Shown: positions 1 to 8,712, counted from the first letter of the stretch. The stretch: DNA of 64,000 nucleotides from an uncultured bacterium (GCA_903912525.1 CAIWHK010000032.1:248001-312000); one strand, 5' to 3'. A program made the numbers and translations. The notes: a model not told the origin generated them from the sequence alone.

Positions 1-42
1 TCTCCCGTTGATGCCGTTTCCAGGTGTGCGCGATAAGAGACA
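1..42. mobile_element. Possible right end of an IS50/Tn5-like insertion sequence (cut by window edge)
   Basis: Positions 24-42 end in ATAAGAGACAG, preceded by AGGTGTG and four extra bases. This is close to the 19-bp Tn5 mosaic end, which has AGATGTGT directly before the same 11 bases. A reading frame from base 1 (SPVDAVSRCAR) stops with TAA at 34-36, inside the repeat, as a transposase tail in a compact IS might. The other end lies outside the window, so neither the paired repeat nor a target duplication can be checked. Chance similarity or a library-adapter relic is also possible. Confidence 0.35.
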
Positions 43-631
43 GCGTCCCCAAATAGGGACGCGCTGACGGAGGACAGGGAGCCGATGAAAGCAGCGACGT
101 GACGCCGTCGGCGGCGTGAACGCCACCGCCAGGCAAAGGAAAAGAGCCCCCGCCTTGCGGCTGGTCGGATTCGAAGCTCGCCTCTTCGAACGCGACCGGG
201 GCTCTGATTTCCCGTTCAGTTCCCGGCCAGGCCGGGGAGTGAAATTCGTGTTCCGGGAGAAGAGGATCCTGGTTCTCTTACGCTGCCCTGTCGGGATGAT
301 CCAGACCCCACCTCTTTCACACCCCCCGGACGGCCTCCTCGATGAGATCCCCTGCGCCTTTCGGCACCGGAACGGACTCAATTCTCCCGAGAACACGAAA
401 TTCAACTCTGAGTCAAAGAGGATCCCTGTTAGTCACCCCTTCCCCCGTCTAAAAGCAGGCGCCGTACCAACTCCAGAGCGAAACCATGAATATCTATTTC
501 GTTCACTCACAACTAGTTATGTCGCTCGAAAACTCAACGCGGCGGGGATCCGACGGCCCGACTAGCAACGGAATTTACAGATCCCGGGTCGAGCCGCCAA
601 GTCGTTGGAATTAGATCAGTTATCCTGTAAA
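43..631. other. Non-coding stretch without a convincing gene
   Basis: This stretch of almost 600 bases is visibly less G+C-rich than the rest, especially after 360. An open frame at 116-565 has no Shine-Dalgarno sequence, no recognisable domain and a composition unlike the neighbouring proteins, so it is not called. The stretch holds a short hairpin at 43-62 (GCGTCCC/GGGACGC), the large folded element at 143-237, and short direct repeats: AGAGGATCC near 259 and 417, and ATCCCGGGTCG at 583 and 637. It separates the possible IS end from the first gene's terminator. Confidence 0.5.
143..237. other. Large imperfect hairpin plus a second short hairpin
   Basis: AGAGCCCC (143-150) pairs with GGGGCTCT (198-205). 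Inside it, GGTCG (163-167) pairs with CGACC (193-197) and TTCGAAG (170-176) with CTTCGAA (184-190) around a 7-base loop. A 12-base bulge lies on the left arm. A second hairpin, CCCGGCC-a-GGCCGGG, follows at 223-237. On the minus strand the large stem is followed by TTTTCCTTT, so it could be a terminator for leftward transcription. It could also be a structured RNA or the scar of a mobile element. Confidence 0.5.
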
Positions 632-657
632 CAAAAATCCCGGGTCGCGCCCGGGAT
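632..657 (-). terminator. Rho-independent terminator of the TPR-GAF-sigma54 activator gene
   Basis: An 8-bp perfect stem, ATCCCGGG/CCCGGGAT (637-644 and 650-657) with a five-base loop, is followed on the minus strand by TTTTTG. It lies about 30 bases downstream of the stop codon at 688. Confidence 0.85.
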
Positions 658-687
658 AAAGCGGTAATTGCCAGATTGCAGGCTTCG

Positions 688-3600
688 TCAGGAGCCGTCC
701 GAAAGACCGTAGATCCGGGCCTTCTTCAGGAGGTTCGGGTAGCTGATACCGAGATCCCTGGCCGCCTGCGACTTGTTGCCGCCGGTGCGCAGCAGCGCGC
801 TGCGGATCTCGCGGCATTCCACCTCAGCCAGGGCTTCGCGCAAAGGAGTGGCCCTGCCCCGGGCGGGATGTCCAGCTGAGGTGCTGGACTGGATGTCCGG
901 CAGGTGCTCCACGCGAAGGACATCGGCACCATTGGCCAGCACGATCGCCCGCTGCAGGGTCTTCTCCAGTTCGCGAATGTTGCCGGGCCACGGGTGCCCC
1001 AGCAGCCCATCCATGAACCGCCTGTCGACGGCCGGCACGGCAATCCCGAGTTCGGCACTGAAACGCCCGATGAAGTGAGAGGCCAGCAACTCGATGTCGT
1101 CCGGACGCTCGCGCAGGGGCGGGATCACCAGCGGGAAATCGAGGAGCCGGTAGTACAGGTCCTCAAGGAACGCGCCTTCGCGCGCGAACTGGTGCAGATC
1201 ACACTTGGAGGCGCAGATCACGCGGACGTCGACGCGGAAGTCCTGGTTGGAGCCCACCGGCCGCACAACCTTTGTGTCCATGAAATGCAGCAGCTTACCC
1301 TGCATGCTGAAGGGCATCTTGCCGATCTCATCCAGGAACACGGTGCCGCCCTCGGCCTCCGCCAGCAACCCCTTCTTGTCGGCGTGGGCGCCGGTGAAGC
1401 TGCCGCGCTTGTGGCCGAAGAGCTCGCTCTCAAGCAACGTCTCGGGGATCGCAGCGCAATTGATGGCGAGAAATTTGCGCCCCGCGCGCCGACTGAGGGC
1501 GTGGATGGCGTAGGCCAGCAAGCCCTTGCCGGTGCCGGTTTCGCCGTTCAACAGGACGGTGAGTTCGCTCGGCGCGACCTTGCGCGCCAAGCCGAGCACG
1601 TCGAGCATCCGCGCGTTCTGGGTGATGATGTTGCCGAAACTCTCGATGGCCGCGAACGGACCGGCATCGCCACCGACGGCTCGGCGGCCCTTCTCGTGCA
1701 GGAACAGCGCGAGGAAACCCAGATAGGTCGCAAGAAAATCGAGGGCTGCGCGGTCGAACGCCGAAGTCGCCGCGCCCGAACCCGACTTGCCCGCGAACAG
1801 CACACCGAGGCGCCGGTCATGAAGGGCGATCGGCATGAACAGGCAGCTGTCGGCAACCGTCAACAGCGCCGGCACATCGGCAATGATCCGGTCACGAGGA
1901 CCGAGCCGCGTGTGCAGGGAGATACCGGTGGCAGCGGCCCCGGCAGGGGCTTCGATCCACCGCGCCAGCTGCCCGGCGAGGTTCTCGGTCAGGCCTCGAC
2001 GTGTAACCACCCGCAGAAGCGCTCCCTGCGCGGGATCGGCCATGGCGATGAAACCCGCATCGGCGCCGATGCGATCCATGGCGGCCGCAAGGACGGCGTC
2101 GAGGTTGCGCGGGATCGCGTCCTGGTCGGCGGCGAAGAGCCCGGGCAGGGTGGAGATCGCCTCGAACTGCGCCTCGGAGGCGCCGACACCCTTGAGGATA
2201 CCGCGCTCGACCTTTTCGCGCAGCCGCACGACGAGTGCCGACCACCGCGCATCTTCCAGCCCCGCTGCGAATCGCTCGAGGTCGAATACTGTCAGCAGCG
2301 CGTCGTCGAACTGGCCGAGCCGGACCTGCACGGTCGCCAGACGCTCCAGGATCTCGCAAAGCATGGCGTCACCGACGCCCGCCGCGACCCGGTCCTGGGC
2401 CTCGACGAGCAGACGGCGCAAGCCCTGCAACTGCAACTCGGAAGCAGATGCCAGGCGGGCATCGCACCACATCACCAGCGCACGGCACCACAGGTGCGGC
2501 AACTGGTACTCGCGGAAAGTCGCGACTGCCTGCCGGAAATTCTCGTCGGCAGCGACGCCGTCGCCCTGTGCGGCGCGCGCGAGGCCCAACGTGACTTGAC
2601 AGAATCCGATCTCGTAGACTTCGCCGCACTTGTTGCAAACAGCCAGTGACGCCTGGCTGGCGGCGATCGCGTCGTCCAGCCTGCCGAGCGCCAGGAAGGC
2701 CTCGCCCATGCGTCGCTGCAGCTCTCCCTCGAGATCGTTGCCGGCCGCGATGGTTCGCGATTTTTCAAGGCCCGCGCGGTAGTTGAACAGCGCCGTTTCG
2801 GCTTCGCCACGGCTGAGCTGGACGTCACCGAGGTACTCGTCGGCGATCGTCGCCTCGCGCAGGAAGTTCTGCTGCTCGGCAAGGCTCTGCCCCTCGACCA
2901 GCAGTTCCTCGGCGCGGGCCAATCGGCCGCTGAGCGTCTCCAGCCGTCCCAGCGCCAAGCTGAGGCGGCACTGTTGCGCACGGTCGCCCAGGCTGACAGC
3001 CAGACGATAGCCCTTCTCCAGCACGGCACGGGACTCGCCGAGGCGGTCGGTCTTCTGCAGGACGATGCCCTGGTTCAGGAACAGCATCGGCATGAGGTGG
3101 CTGGCGCCGATGCGCTGCGCGAGTTCCAGCGCCTTTTCCAGGCGACCGAGCGAACGTGACCAACGGCAACGCACGTTGTCCAGCAGCGCGAGGTTGTTCA
3201 GGAGGTTCGCCACGCCGAGGTCGTGACCGATCCGGCGGAACGTGGCCAGGCCGTCGTTGAACAGTTCGTCGGCCTTTTCCAGCCGGCCGAGCCGCAGGTG
3301 GCAGATGCCCATGACGACCTGGACGCGCGCGACGTCAGCGTGTTCATCGGTCATCGCGAGCACCGCGAAGGCACGCTTGGCCAAGTTCAGCGCGTCATGG
3401 AGCCGACCACGTTCCCGCAGGATGATGGCGCGGCGGATCTGGAACGACGCCGAAAGTGCGGCCGCCTCGTCCTGCCCGGCAAGGGCGGTCGTGCGCGCGA
3501 GCAACTGCTCGGCCTGGTCCAGAAGCGCGTCGGCCTCGGTGAGCTGACCGACCAGCAGCAGGGAGTCGACGGACTTGCGCAGGAGGGCGATGGCGCGATC

Positions 3601-3792
3601 CCGCGGCAACATCTCCAGCACGGCGGGTTCGGTCAACTGGGAGAAATAGTCGAGTGCCGTCGCATGCGCGGAAGCATGGAAGTGCAGGTCGCCGATTTCC
3701 TCCAGGCGCAACAGGTCGGACGCCACCTCGGGCCGCGACCAGCGCGAACCTCGGGCGTCCCGACCAGCGGGTTCCTGGAAATGATCCTTCAT
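688..3792 (-). CDS. Sigma-54-dependent activator with TPR and GAF sensory domains
   Basis: This is a 1034-residue cytoplasmic transcription activator. The first ~550 residues are tetratricopeptide-like helical repeats, a probable protein-interaction or signal-input scaffold. A GAF-like domain follows (about 555-690), then an AAA+ ATPase with Walker A GETGTGKG, the sigma-54 contact loop GSFTGA, Walker B VFLDEIGK and the R-finger region PLRERPDDIE. The protein ends in a Fis-type helix-turn-helix (NKSQAARDLGISYPNLLKKA). It has no receiver domain, so control is probably by ligand or partner rather than phosphorylation. ATG at 3792 is preferred because GAGGG sits 9 bases upstream; the ATG at 3801 abuts that sequence. 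A strong terminator follows. Targets are unknown. Confidence 0.93.
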   Translation of the reverse strand: MKDHFQEPAGRDARGSRWSRPEVASDLLRLEEIGDLHFHASAHATALDYFSQLTEPAVLEMLPRDRAIALLRKSVDSLLLVGQLTEADALLDQAEQLLARTTALAGQDEAAALSASFQIRRAIILRERGRLHDALNLAKRAFAVLAMTDEHADVARVQVVMGICHLRLGRLEKADELFNDGLATFRRIGHDLGVANLLNNLALLDNVRCRWSRSLGRLEKALELAQRIGASHLMPMLFLNQGIVLQKTDRLGESRAVLEKGYRLAVSLGDRAQQCRLSLALGRLETLSGRLARAEELLVEGQSLAEQQNFLREATIADEYLGDVQLSRGEAETALFNYRAGLEKSRTIAAGNDLEGELQRRMGEAFLALGRLDDAIAASQASLAVCNKCGEVYEIGFCQVTLGLARAAQGDGVAADENFRQAVATFREYQLPHLWCRALVMWCDARLASASELQLQGLRRLLVEAQDRVAAGVGDAMLCEILERLATVQVRLGQFDDALLTVFDLERFAAGLEDARWSALVVRLREKVERGILKGVGASEAQFEAISTLPGLFAADQDAIPRNLDAVLAAAMDRIGADAGFIAMADPAQGALLRVVTRRGLTENLAGQLARWIEAPAGAAATGISLHTRLGPRDRIIADVPALLTVADSCLFMPIALHDRRLGVLFAGKSGSGAATSAFDRAALDFLATYLGFLALFLHEKGRRAVGGDAGPFAAIESFGNIITQNARMLDVLGLARKVAPSELTVLLNGETGTGKGLLAYAIHALSRRAGRKFLAINCAAIPETLLESELFGHKRGSFTGAHADKKGLLAEAEGGTVFLDEIGKMPFSMQGKLLHFMDTKVVRPVGSNQDFRVDVRVICASKCDLHQFAREGAFLEDLYYRLLDFPLVIPPLRERPDDIELLASHFIGRFSAELGIAVPAVDRRFMDGLLGHPWPGNIRELEKTLQRAIVLANGADVLRVEHLPDIQSSTSAGHPARGRATPLREALAEVECREIRSALLRTGGNKSQAARDLGISYPNLLKKARIYGLSDGS

Positions 3793-3881
3793 CAACCGCA
3801 TCCCTCGGCGAGGAAGTGGATTCGGTTTCGTTTCCCGTACTTCTGTTTCCGCACATCGTCCGGGCGCCCCCGAGGGGCGCC

Positions 3882-4205
3882 CTAGCCGGCCACCTGCAAC
3901 AGCAGCAGCAGTTGCCTGACCAGATCCACCACCGCTTCCACACCGCTCTCCAGGCTGCTCGCACCCGGACGCAGTTCAGGGTCGGCACCAAGACCGTCGC
4001 CAGCGCCGCCCGGGTCGCCCTGCTCCCCGTCGCCGCCGGTTGTCGTGCCGCTCGTGCCGGCTGTCGTCGTGTTGGACACGCTTGTGCCGGAAATCCCTGA
4101 CTGTGAACCGGAATCCTGGACCGCGTGGGCGGCGGGGGGCAATGCGCACACGGCGACCAGACCGATCGCCAGCAGAAGAACCAGAATCGTGCTTATGCGT
4201 TTCAT
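3882..4205 (-). CDS. Small secreted protein of unknown function
   Basis: This is a 107-residue protein. The N-terminus is a clear signal peptide (MKRIST, a hydrophobic run, then AAHA as likely cleavage site). The mature part is a Ser/Thr/Gly/Asp-rich low-complexity stretch, followed by a leucine-rich C-terminal helix (EAVVDLVRQLLLLLQ). ATG at 4205 has GGAAG just upstream. The gene sits between two sigma-54 activator genes on the same strand. A GGGCGCCCC/GGGGCGCCC hairpin (3862-3882) overlaps its stop codon and may end the transcript. No family is recognised. The flexible, acidic composition suggests an exported or surface peptide, but the function cannot be inferred. Confidence 0.6.
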   Translation of the reverse strand: MKRISTILVLLLAIGLVAVCALPPAAHAVQDSGSQSGISGTSVSNTTTAGTSGTTTGGDGEQGDPGGAGDGLGADPELRPGASSLESGVEAVVDLVRQLLLLLQVAG

Positions 4206-4336
4206 GTTCTTCCTACCTGCAAACAGGACACCCCGTCGACGACCGCGCGGACGCGGGGACATGTCCCCAGCCTCCACGCAGCCATGGCATGATTGTTACG
4301 GAAAACAGCCCCCGGTGTCAATTGCCGTTGACGGGT

Positions 4337-5695
4337 CTACTCCGCTGGCTGGGTGCGCAGCCCATACTTGGTGATCTTCTTGTACAGGTTGCTCCGCTGC
4401 ATGCCGAGCACGTCGGCTGTGCGACTGACGTTGTACAGGTTCTCCTTCAGCTTGAGCTGCAGGAACGCCGATTCGCTGCGCGTCTTGAAATCCTGGAAGT
4501 CGTTGCTGGCGAACAAGCTGGCATTTTCAGGCCGGCTCTGGGCCGCCCCCGACATGGGTGGCAGGTCGATCGGTCGCACGATCTCTTCCGGTGCCAGTAT
4601 CAGCAGTCGTTCCACAAGGTTGCGAAGTTCCCTGACGTTGCCCGGCCAGGCATACTCCTGCAGGATGGCCACCGTTTCCGGGGCGAAGCGCCGCGGACGA
4701 ACCTTGAGCTTTGCGGCGAGGTCGGCCATGAACCAGTCCAGGAGCAGGGCGACATCGCCTTCGCGCTCCCTCAGCGGAGGCAGGTGGATGGCCAGGACAT
4801 TCAGGCGGTAGAAGAGGTCCTGGCGGAAGCCGGACTGCGGCGACGAGAGATCCCTGTTCGTGGCGGCGACGATCCGCACATCCACGCGCCGTGTCTCGGC
4901 CCCGCCGACGCGCTGGAAGCGACTCTCTTCGACGGCCTTGAGGACCTTGGCCTGGGCCTCCTCCCCCATGTCGCCGATCTCGTCGAGGAAGAGCGTGCCG
5001 CCATCGGCCTGCTCAAACCTGCCGGTACGCTGGCGATCGGCGCCCGTGAAGCTGCCCTTCTCGTGCCCGAAGAGTTCACTCTCCACGAGGTCGCGCGGGA
5101 TGGCCGCGCAGTTCACCTCGACCAGGGGCCGCTCGCGGCGCGCGCTTGCGCGGTGGATCGCGCTGACGACGAGTTCCTTGCCGGTGCCGTTCTCCCCGGT
5201 AATCAGGACCGTCGCATCGCTTGGCGCCACCTTGTCGATGAATTCGCGCACCACCTGCATCGCGCGACTGCCGCCGACGAGTGTGCTGCGCCGACCGACC
5301 TGCGTCTGCAGCAGGCGACGGTCCGCGACGGCTTCCTGGTGCGCGAGGCAATTCGTGAGCGTGACAAGCAGGCGGGACCTGTCGAGGGGCTTCTCCATGA
5401 AGTCGTAGGCGCCCTGGCGGACGGCAGCCACCGCCGTCTCGATGTTGCCGTGACCGGAGATGACGATCACGGGCGCGCCGATGGATGCGGCGCGCAGGCG
5501 CTGGAGCACCTCAAAGCCGTCCATGCCCGGCATTTTGACGTCGAGCATGATGGCATCGGGATGGTGTTTCTCCGCGAGCGCCAGGCCCTCGGCGCCGGTC
5601 CCGGCATCGAGGACGTCATAGCCCTCGTAGCGGAGGATCTGGGTGACGACCTCGCGGATCGCCAGGTCGTCATCGACGATCAGGACGGTCTTCAC
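4337..5695 (-). CDS. NtrX-like sigma-54 response regulator
   Basis: 452 residues. An N-terminal receiver domain carries the acidic pair VDDD and phospho-acceptor Asp in MLDVKMPG. The AAA+ domain has Walker A GENGTGKE, contact loop GSFTGA, Walker B LFLDEIGD and PLREREGD. The C-terminal Fis-type HTH (TADVLGMQRSNLYKKITKYGL) resembles that of NtrX-type regulators. The start is GTG with AAGGAG placed correctly. Once phosphorylated by a histidine kinase it would activate sigma-54 promoters. No kinase gene is adjacent, so the partner is encoded elsewhere. It is divergent from rlmN. Confidence 0.93.
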   Translation of the reverse strand: MKTVLIVDDDLAIREVVTQILRYEGYDVLDAGTGAEGLALAEKHHPDAIMLDVKMPGMDGFEVLQRLRAASIGAPVIVISGHGNIETAVAAVRQGAYDFMEKPLDRSRLLVTLTNCLAHQEAVADRRLLQTQVGRRSTLVGGSRAMQVVREFIDKVAPSDATVLITGENGTGKELVVSAIHRASARRERPLVEVNCAAIPRDLVESELFGHEKGSFTGADRQRTGRFEQADGGTLFLDEIGDMGEEAQAKVLKAVEESRFQRVGGAETRRVDVRIVAATNRDLSSPQSGFRQDLFYRLNVLAIHLPPLREREGDVALLLDWFMADLAAKLKVRPRRFAPETVAILQEYAWPGNVRELRNLVERLLILAPEEIVRPIDLPPMSGAAQSRPENASLFASNDFQDFKTRSESAFLQLKLKENLYNVSRTADVLGMQRSNLYKKITKYGLRTQPAE

Positions 5696-5852
5696 TGCGG
5701 CTCCTTCGCGGCCTGCCCCGGGGAAACGCTTGCGGCCGCGCGACGTGTGACGGAGATTGTCGGGCGGCCGGTTCGATCACGTGGACACCTTGCTACGCCG
5801 ACCGAACCGCTGTCAAGGCATGGGCCGAAGGCCCGAAGCGGATAGGCGACTC

Positions 5853-6908
5853 GTGGCCAAACCCCTGTTGCGATCCCTGGTTCCCGGGGACCTCGGACCA
5901 CTGGTCAAGGAACTCGGCGGCGAGGCCTACCGGTCCGGCCAGCTGGCCGGCTGGCTGCACCAGCATGACGCCCTCTCGTGGGACGAACTGCGCAACCTGC
6001 CGCGCTCGCTGCGCGAGGCGCTCGCGGAGCGCTTCGACCTCCAGGGATTGTCCCCTCTCGAACGGCAGGTGTCTTCGGACGGCACTCGCAAGTTCCTGTT
6101 CAGCCTGCGCGACGGTCAGACCGTCGAGAGCGTCATCATCCCGATGGAAAGCCACGCCACGTTCTGCCTGTCCACGCAGGTGGGCTGTGCGATGGCGTGT
6201 CGCTTCTGCGCCACCGCGCGCGGCGGCCTGGTGCGCAACCTCGAAGCCGGGGAGATCCTCGAACAGATCACGCACCTGCGACGCGACCTGGCCGAGAACC
6301 CGGTTCCCGGCCACGGCGACCGCCAGTTCAACGCGGTCTTCATGGGCATGGGCGAACCGCTGGACAACTGGGATGCGCTGCCGACAACGCTGGATACGAT
6401 GCTCGGCGACGACGGGCTGGGGATGTCGAAACGACGCGTACAGGTGTCCACGAGCGGGCCGGGCGACGGCTTGCGTCGGCTGCTGGCGCTGGCGCCCGGG
6501 GTCGGGCTGACGCTGAGCCTCGGTGGCACCACTGACGAGGAGCGCAAGCAACTGATGCCCGTGCCGGGTCGGACGCCCCTGGCCGAGGTGATCGACCTCG
6601 GCGCGCGCTATGCGCGGCAGTCGGGGCGCCGGACCACGATCGCGTGGGTGCTCATCGCCGGCCGAACGGACCTTCCCGAGCAGGCGCGGCGTCTGGCGAA
6701 GCTGGCCGGGTCCGGGCCGTTCAAGGTGAACCTGATCCCGCTGAACGCGCTCGACGACGATGCGCAGGAACCGCCATCGCAGGCGGCCATCCTTGCGTTC
6801 CAGGACATCCTGAACCGAGCGGGTGTCGACAACACGATCCGCCTGAGCGGCGGTCGTGACATCGCGGCCGCCTGCGGGCAACTGCGGCGGCGGCGACTGG
6901 CGGGCTGA
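5853..6908 (+). CDS. rlmN: Dual-specificity RNA methyltransferase RlmN
   Basis: A 351-residue radical-SAM enzyme that methylates C2 of adenosine 2503 in 23S rRNA and, in some bacteria, A37 of certain tRNAs. It shows the 4Fe-4S motif CAMACRFC, the Cys in ATFCLSTQVGC just before the cluster, and the catalytic C-terminal Cys in AAACGQL, matching the two methyl-transfer cysteines of the family. MGEP (GxxGEP-like) is also present. GTG at 5853 was chosen: GGATAGG sits 6 bases upstream and the protein then has the usual RlmN length. Longer reading upstream adds unconserved Arg-rich residues. A strong terminator follows. Confidence 0.95.
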   Translation: MAKPLLRSLVPGDLGPLVKELGGEAYRSGQLAGWLHQHDALSWDELRNLPRSLREALAERFDLQGLSPLERQVSSDGTRKFLFSLRDGQTVESVIIPMESHATFCLSTQVGCAMACRFCATARGGLVRNLEAGEILEQITHLRRDLAENPVPGHGDRQFNAVFMGMGEPLDNWDALPTTLDTMLGDDGLGMSKRRVQVSTSGPGDGLRRLLALAPGVGLTLSLGGTTDEERKQLMPVPGRTPLAEVIDLGARYARQSGRRTTIAWVLIAGRTDLPEQARRLAKLAGSGPFKVNLIPLNALDDDAQEPPSQAAILAFQDILNRAGVDNTIRLSGGRDIAAACGQLRRRRLAG

Positions 6909-6929
6909 GGTTCGGCTGAGAACGCAAAA

Positions 6930-6968
6930 CGAAGCGAGCCCGTCGGTCCTGCCGCCGGGCTCGCTTCG
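6930..6968. terminator. Bidirectional hairpin terminator between rlmN and the Rrf2 gene
   Basis: A perfect 13-bp stem, CGAAGCGAGCCCG (6930-6942) with CGGGCTCGCTTCG (6956-6968), has a 13-base loop. It lies between two convergent stop codons (6908 and 6998). AAAAC precedes it and AAAATCC follows, so it can serve either direction. There is no long U tract on the plus strand. Confidence 0.8.
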
Positions 6969-6997
6969 CAAAATCCGCAGGGCGCCGCTCGCCTGGA

Positions 6998-7396
6998 CTA
7001 CATCACGTCCGACAGGTGCGTACGCTCAAGGGCGCCGGTCAGCGCATCCTGGGCATCGCGCCAGACCTTCGACACGTTGCAGTCCGCGTGGTTCTGGCAG
7101 GGGTCGAGCGAACGCAGGCAGTGATTCAGGACAATGCCGCCTTCGCAGACCTCCACCACCTCGCGCAGTGTGATTTCGCTGGCGGGACGGCCCAGGCTGA
7201 AGCCGCCCTTGACGCCGCGGTGGGACTTCACGATGCCCGACTGCGCAAGCATCTGGAAGATCTTGGCCAGAAAAGCCTCGGAAACCTCGCAGGCGCCGGC
7301 GATCGACTTCAGTTGCACCGGCGTGTCGCTTTCGCGGCGGGCGAGTTCCTGAAGTCCCCGGATGGCGTATTCGGTCTGCCGCGTGATCTGGAGCAT
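6998..7396 (-). CDS. Rrf2-family transcription regulator, likely Fe-S sensing
   Basis: 132 residues. The N-terminal winged helix is typical of Rrf2/IscR (MLQITRQTEYAIRG, a recognition helix with VSEAFLAKIFQML, then a wing with GVKGGFSLGR). The C-terminal half carries Cys93, Cys100 and Cys106, spaced much like the three [2Fe-2S] ligands of IscR. A sensor of Fe-S status, redox stress or nitric oxide is likely. The ATG at 7396 begins the conserved domain. It lies 76 bases downstream of mutY on the same strand and may be co-transcribed with it. The target genes are not evident; this window also encodes a cysteine desulfurase and several Fe-S enzymes. Confidence 0.9.
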   Translation of the reverse strand: MLQITRQTEYAIRGLQELARRESDTPVQLKSIAGACEVSEAFLAKIFQMLAQSGIVKSHRGVKGGFSLGRPASEITLREVVEVCEGGIVLNHCLRSLDPCQNHADCNVSKVWRDAQDALTGALERTHLSDVM

Positions 7397-7472
7397 CGTC
7401 GAACCTCTCAACAGTTGCGCTATGGGGTGACCCGTAGACCTGCAACAAAGGAGATGCATCGATACCGGATTG

Positions 7473-8669
7473 TCAACCTCGCGCATCGGCAATGAGCCGC
7501 AACGCCTTGCGGGCCAACTGGCTGATGTTCAGGCCGGGAGCGTCCGCCAGGGGGACCCAGCGGCCGGCCCGTCCCTGTTTGGCACCCGGCCACGGGTCGC
7601 CATTTGATGCCGGAGCCGCCCAGGGGCGGGACACATCCACCACGGCGACGTCGACCACCAGACGGAAACGGGTGATCGCGTGGCGGAAGCTACCGACCCT
7701 GTCCGCCGGCCCGGCGCCCGGAAAGCCGGCAACCGCAGCCCACCCCGGCGGGAGCGCGCCCAGAAGGCCCAGGGAGCGCCTGGGCGGCCGCTGGTACCAC
7801 GCAGTGGTCGGAAGCGTCAGGAGTCCCTGATGCAGGCTCCCGAGCTCCTGACGGGCCGGTGCGGCATCCACGCCGCAGTTGATCAGGCGCCCGCCGGGCG
7901 GTTCGAGCCAGAGGTGGTCAGCCGCCACGAAAGCGATCAGAAGTACCTGTACCGGCACAGCGACGGCACGGATGCCAGGGGCGGCCGGAGCATCCGCAAT
8001 CCCCAGCTGGTGGGCGCCGCACGACGCCCGGACCGGACAGGCCTCGCAGTGCGGGGCGCGAGCCTGGCAGACCAGCGCCCCGAGTTCCATCAGGGCCTCG
8101 TTCCAGGCGCCCGGCCGATCGCCCCGGACAAGGGCGCGCGCCAGGTCTTCGACTGTCCGGGCAGGCAGGGAGCCGGGCTGCCCCGATGCGCCCAGCCAGC
8201 GTCCCAGGACGCGACGGACGTTGGCGTCCACGGCCGCCTCGGGCAGCCCGAGGCCCAGACTGGCAATGGCGCCCGCCGCGTAGGGTCCGATGCCCGGCAG
8301 ACCTCGCCAGGCGTCAACATCTCCCGGCAGGGCGCCGCCGAATTCAGCGACCACCTGACGTGCTGCCGCGTGCAGTTGCCGCGCACGTCGGTAGTAACCG
8401 AGGCCCGACCAATGCGCCAGGACGTCCTCCTCCGGGGCCGCGGCCAGCGACTGCACGTCCGGAAAGCGGGCGAGGAAGCGCTCCCAATAGGGCACGACGG
8501 TCGCCACAGTCGTCTGTTGAAGCATCATTTCGCTGATCCAGGTTCCATACAGGCTGCGGTGGCGGCGCCACGGCAAGTCACGTTGCCGACCATCGAACCA
8601 TGCCAACAGTTCGCGCCGGAGGTCGGCGCGCACGGCGTCGTCGTCGAAATCCACCGGGCAGACGTTCAT
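7473..8669 (-). CDS. mutY: Adenine DNA glycosylase MutY
   Basis: 398 residues. It excises adenine mispaired with 8-oxoguanine or guanine. The helix-hairpin-helix glycosylase core is complete: catalytic Glu in SEMMLQQTTV, HhH GLPGIGPYAAGAIASLGLG, and catalytic Asp in VDANVRRVLGR. The [4Fe-4S] loop CQARAPHCEACPVRASC has the classical C-x6-C-x2-C-x5-C spacing. The C-terminal part (after ~230) is a NUDIX-like 8-oxoG recognition domain. The start is ATG, and the gene is divergent from the acyl-CoA synthetase gene. Confidence 0.95.
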   Translation of the reverse strand: MNVCPVDFDDDAVRADLRRELLAWFDGRQRDLPWRRHRSLYGTWISEMMLQQTTVATVVPYWERFLARFPDVQSLAAAPEEDVLAHWSGLGYYRRARQLHAAARQVVAEFGGALPGDVDAWRGLPGIGPYAAGAIASLGLGLPEAAVDANVRRVLGRWLGASGQPGSLPARTVEDLARALVRGDRPGAWNEALMELGALVCQARAPHCEACPVRASCGAHQLGIADAPAAPGIRAVAVPVQVLLIAFVAADHLWLEPPGGRLINCGVDAAPARQELGSLHQGLLTLPTTAWYQRPPRRSLGLLGALPPGWAAVAGFPGAGPADRVGSFRHAITRFRLVVDVAVVDVSRPWAAPASNGDPWPGAKQGRAGRWVPLADAPGLNISQLARKALRLIADARG

Positions 8670-8712
8670 TCGGGCACCTCGCCGGGCACCTTCGCTTCAC
8701 AGGCGACCGGCA

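Noticed and set aside
116-565. A 149-residue open frame on the plus strand
   Set aside because: No ribosome-binding site, no domain, and composition unlike the surrounding coding DNA; it overlaps the large hairpins.
904-2649. A 581-residue frame opposite the TPR-GAF-sigma54 gene
   Set aside because: Antisense shadow of a clear gene in high-G+C DNA, with no start signal and no recognisable motif.
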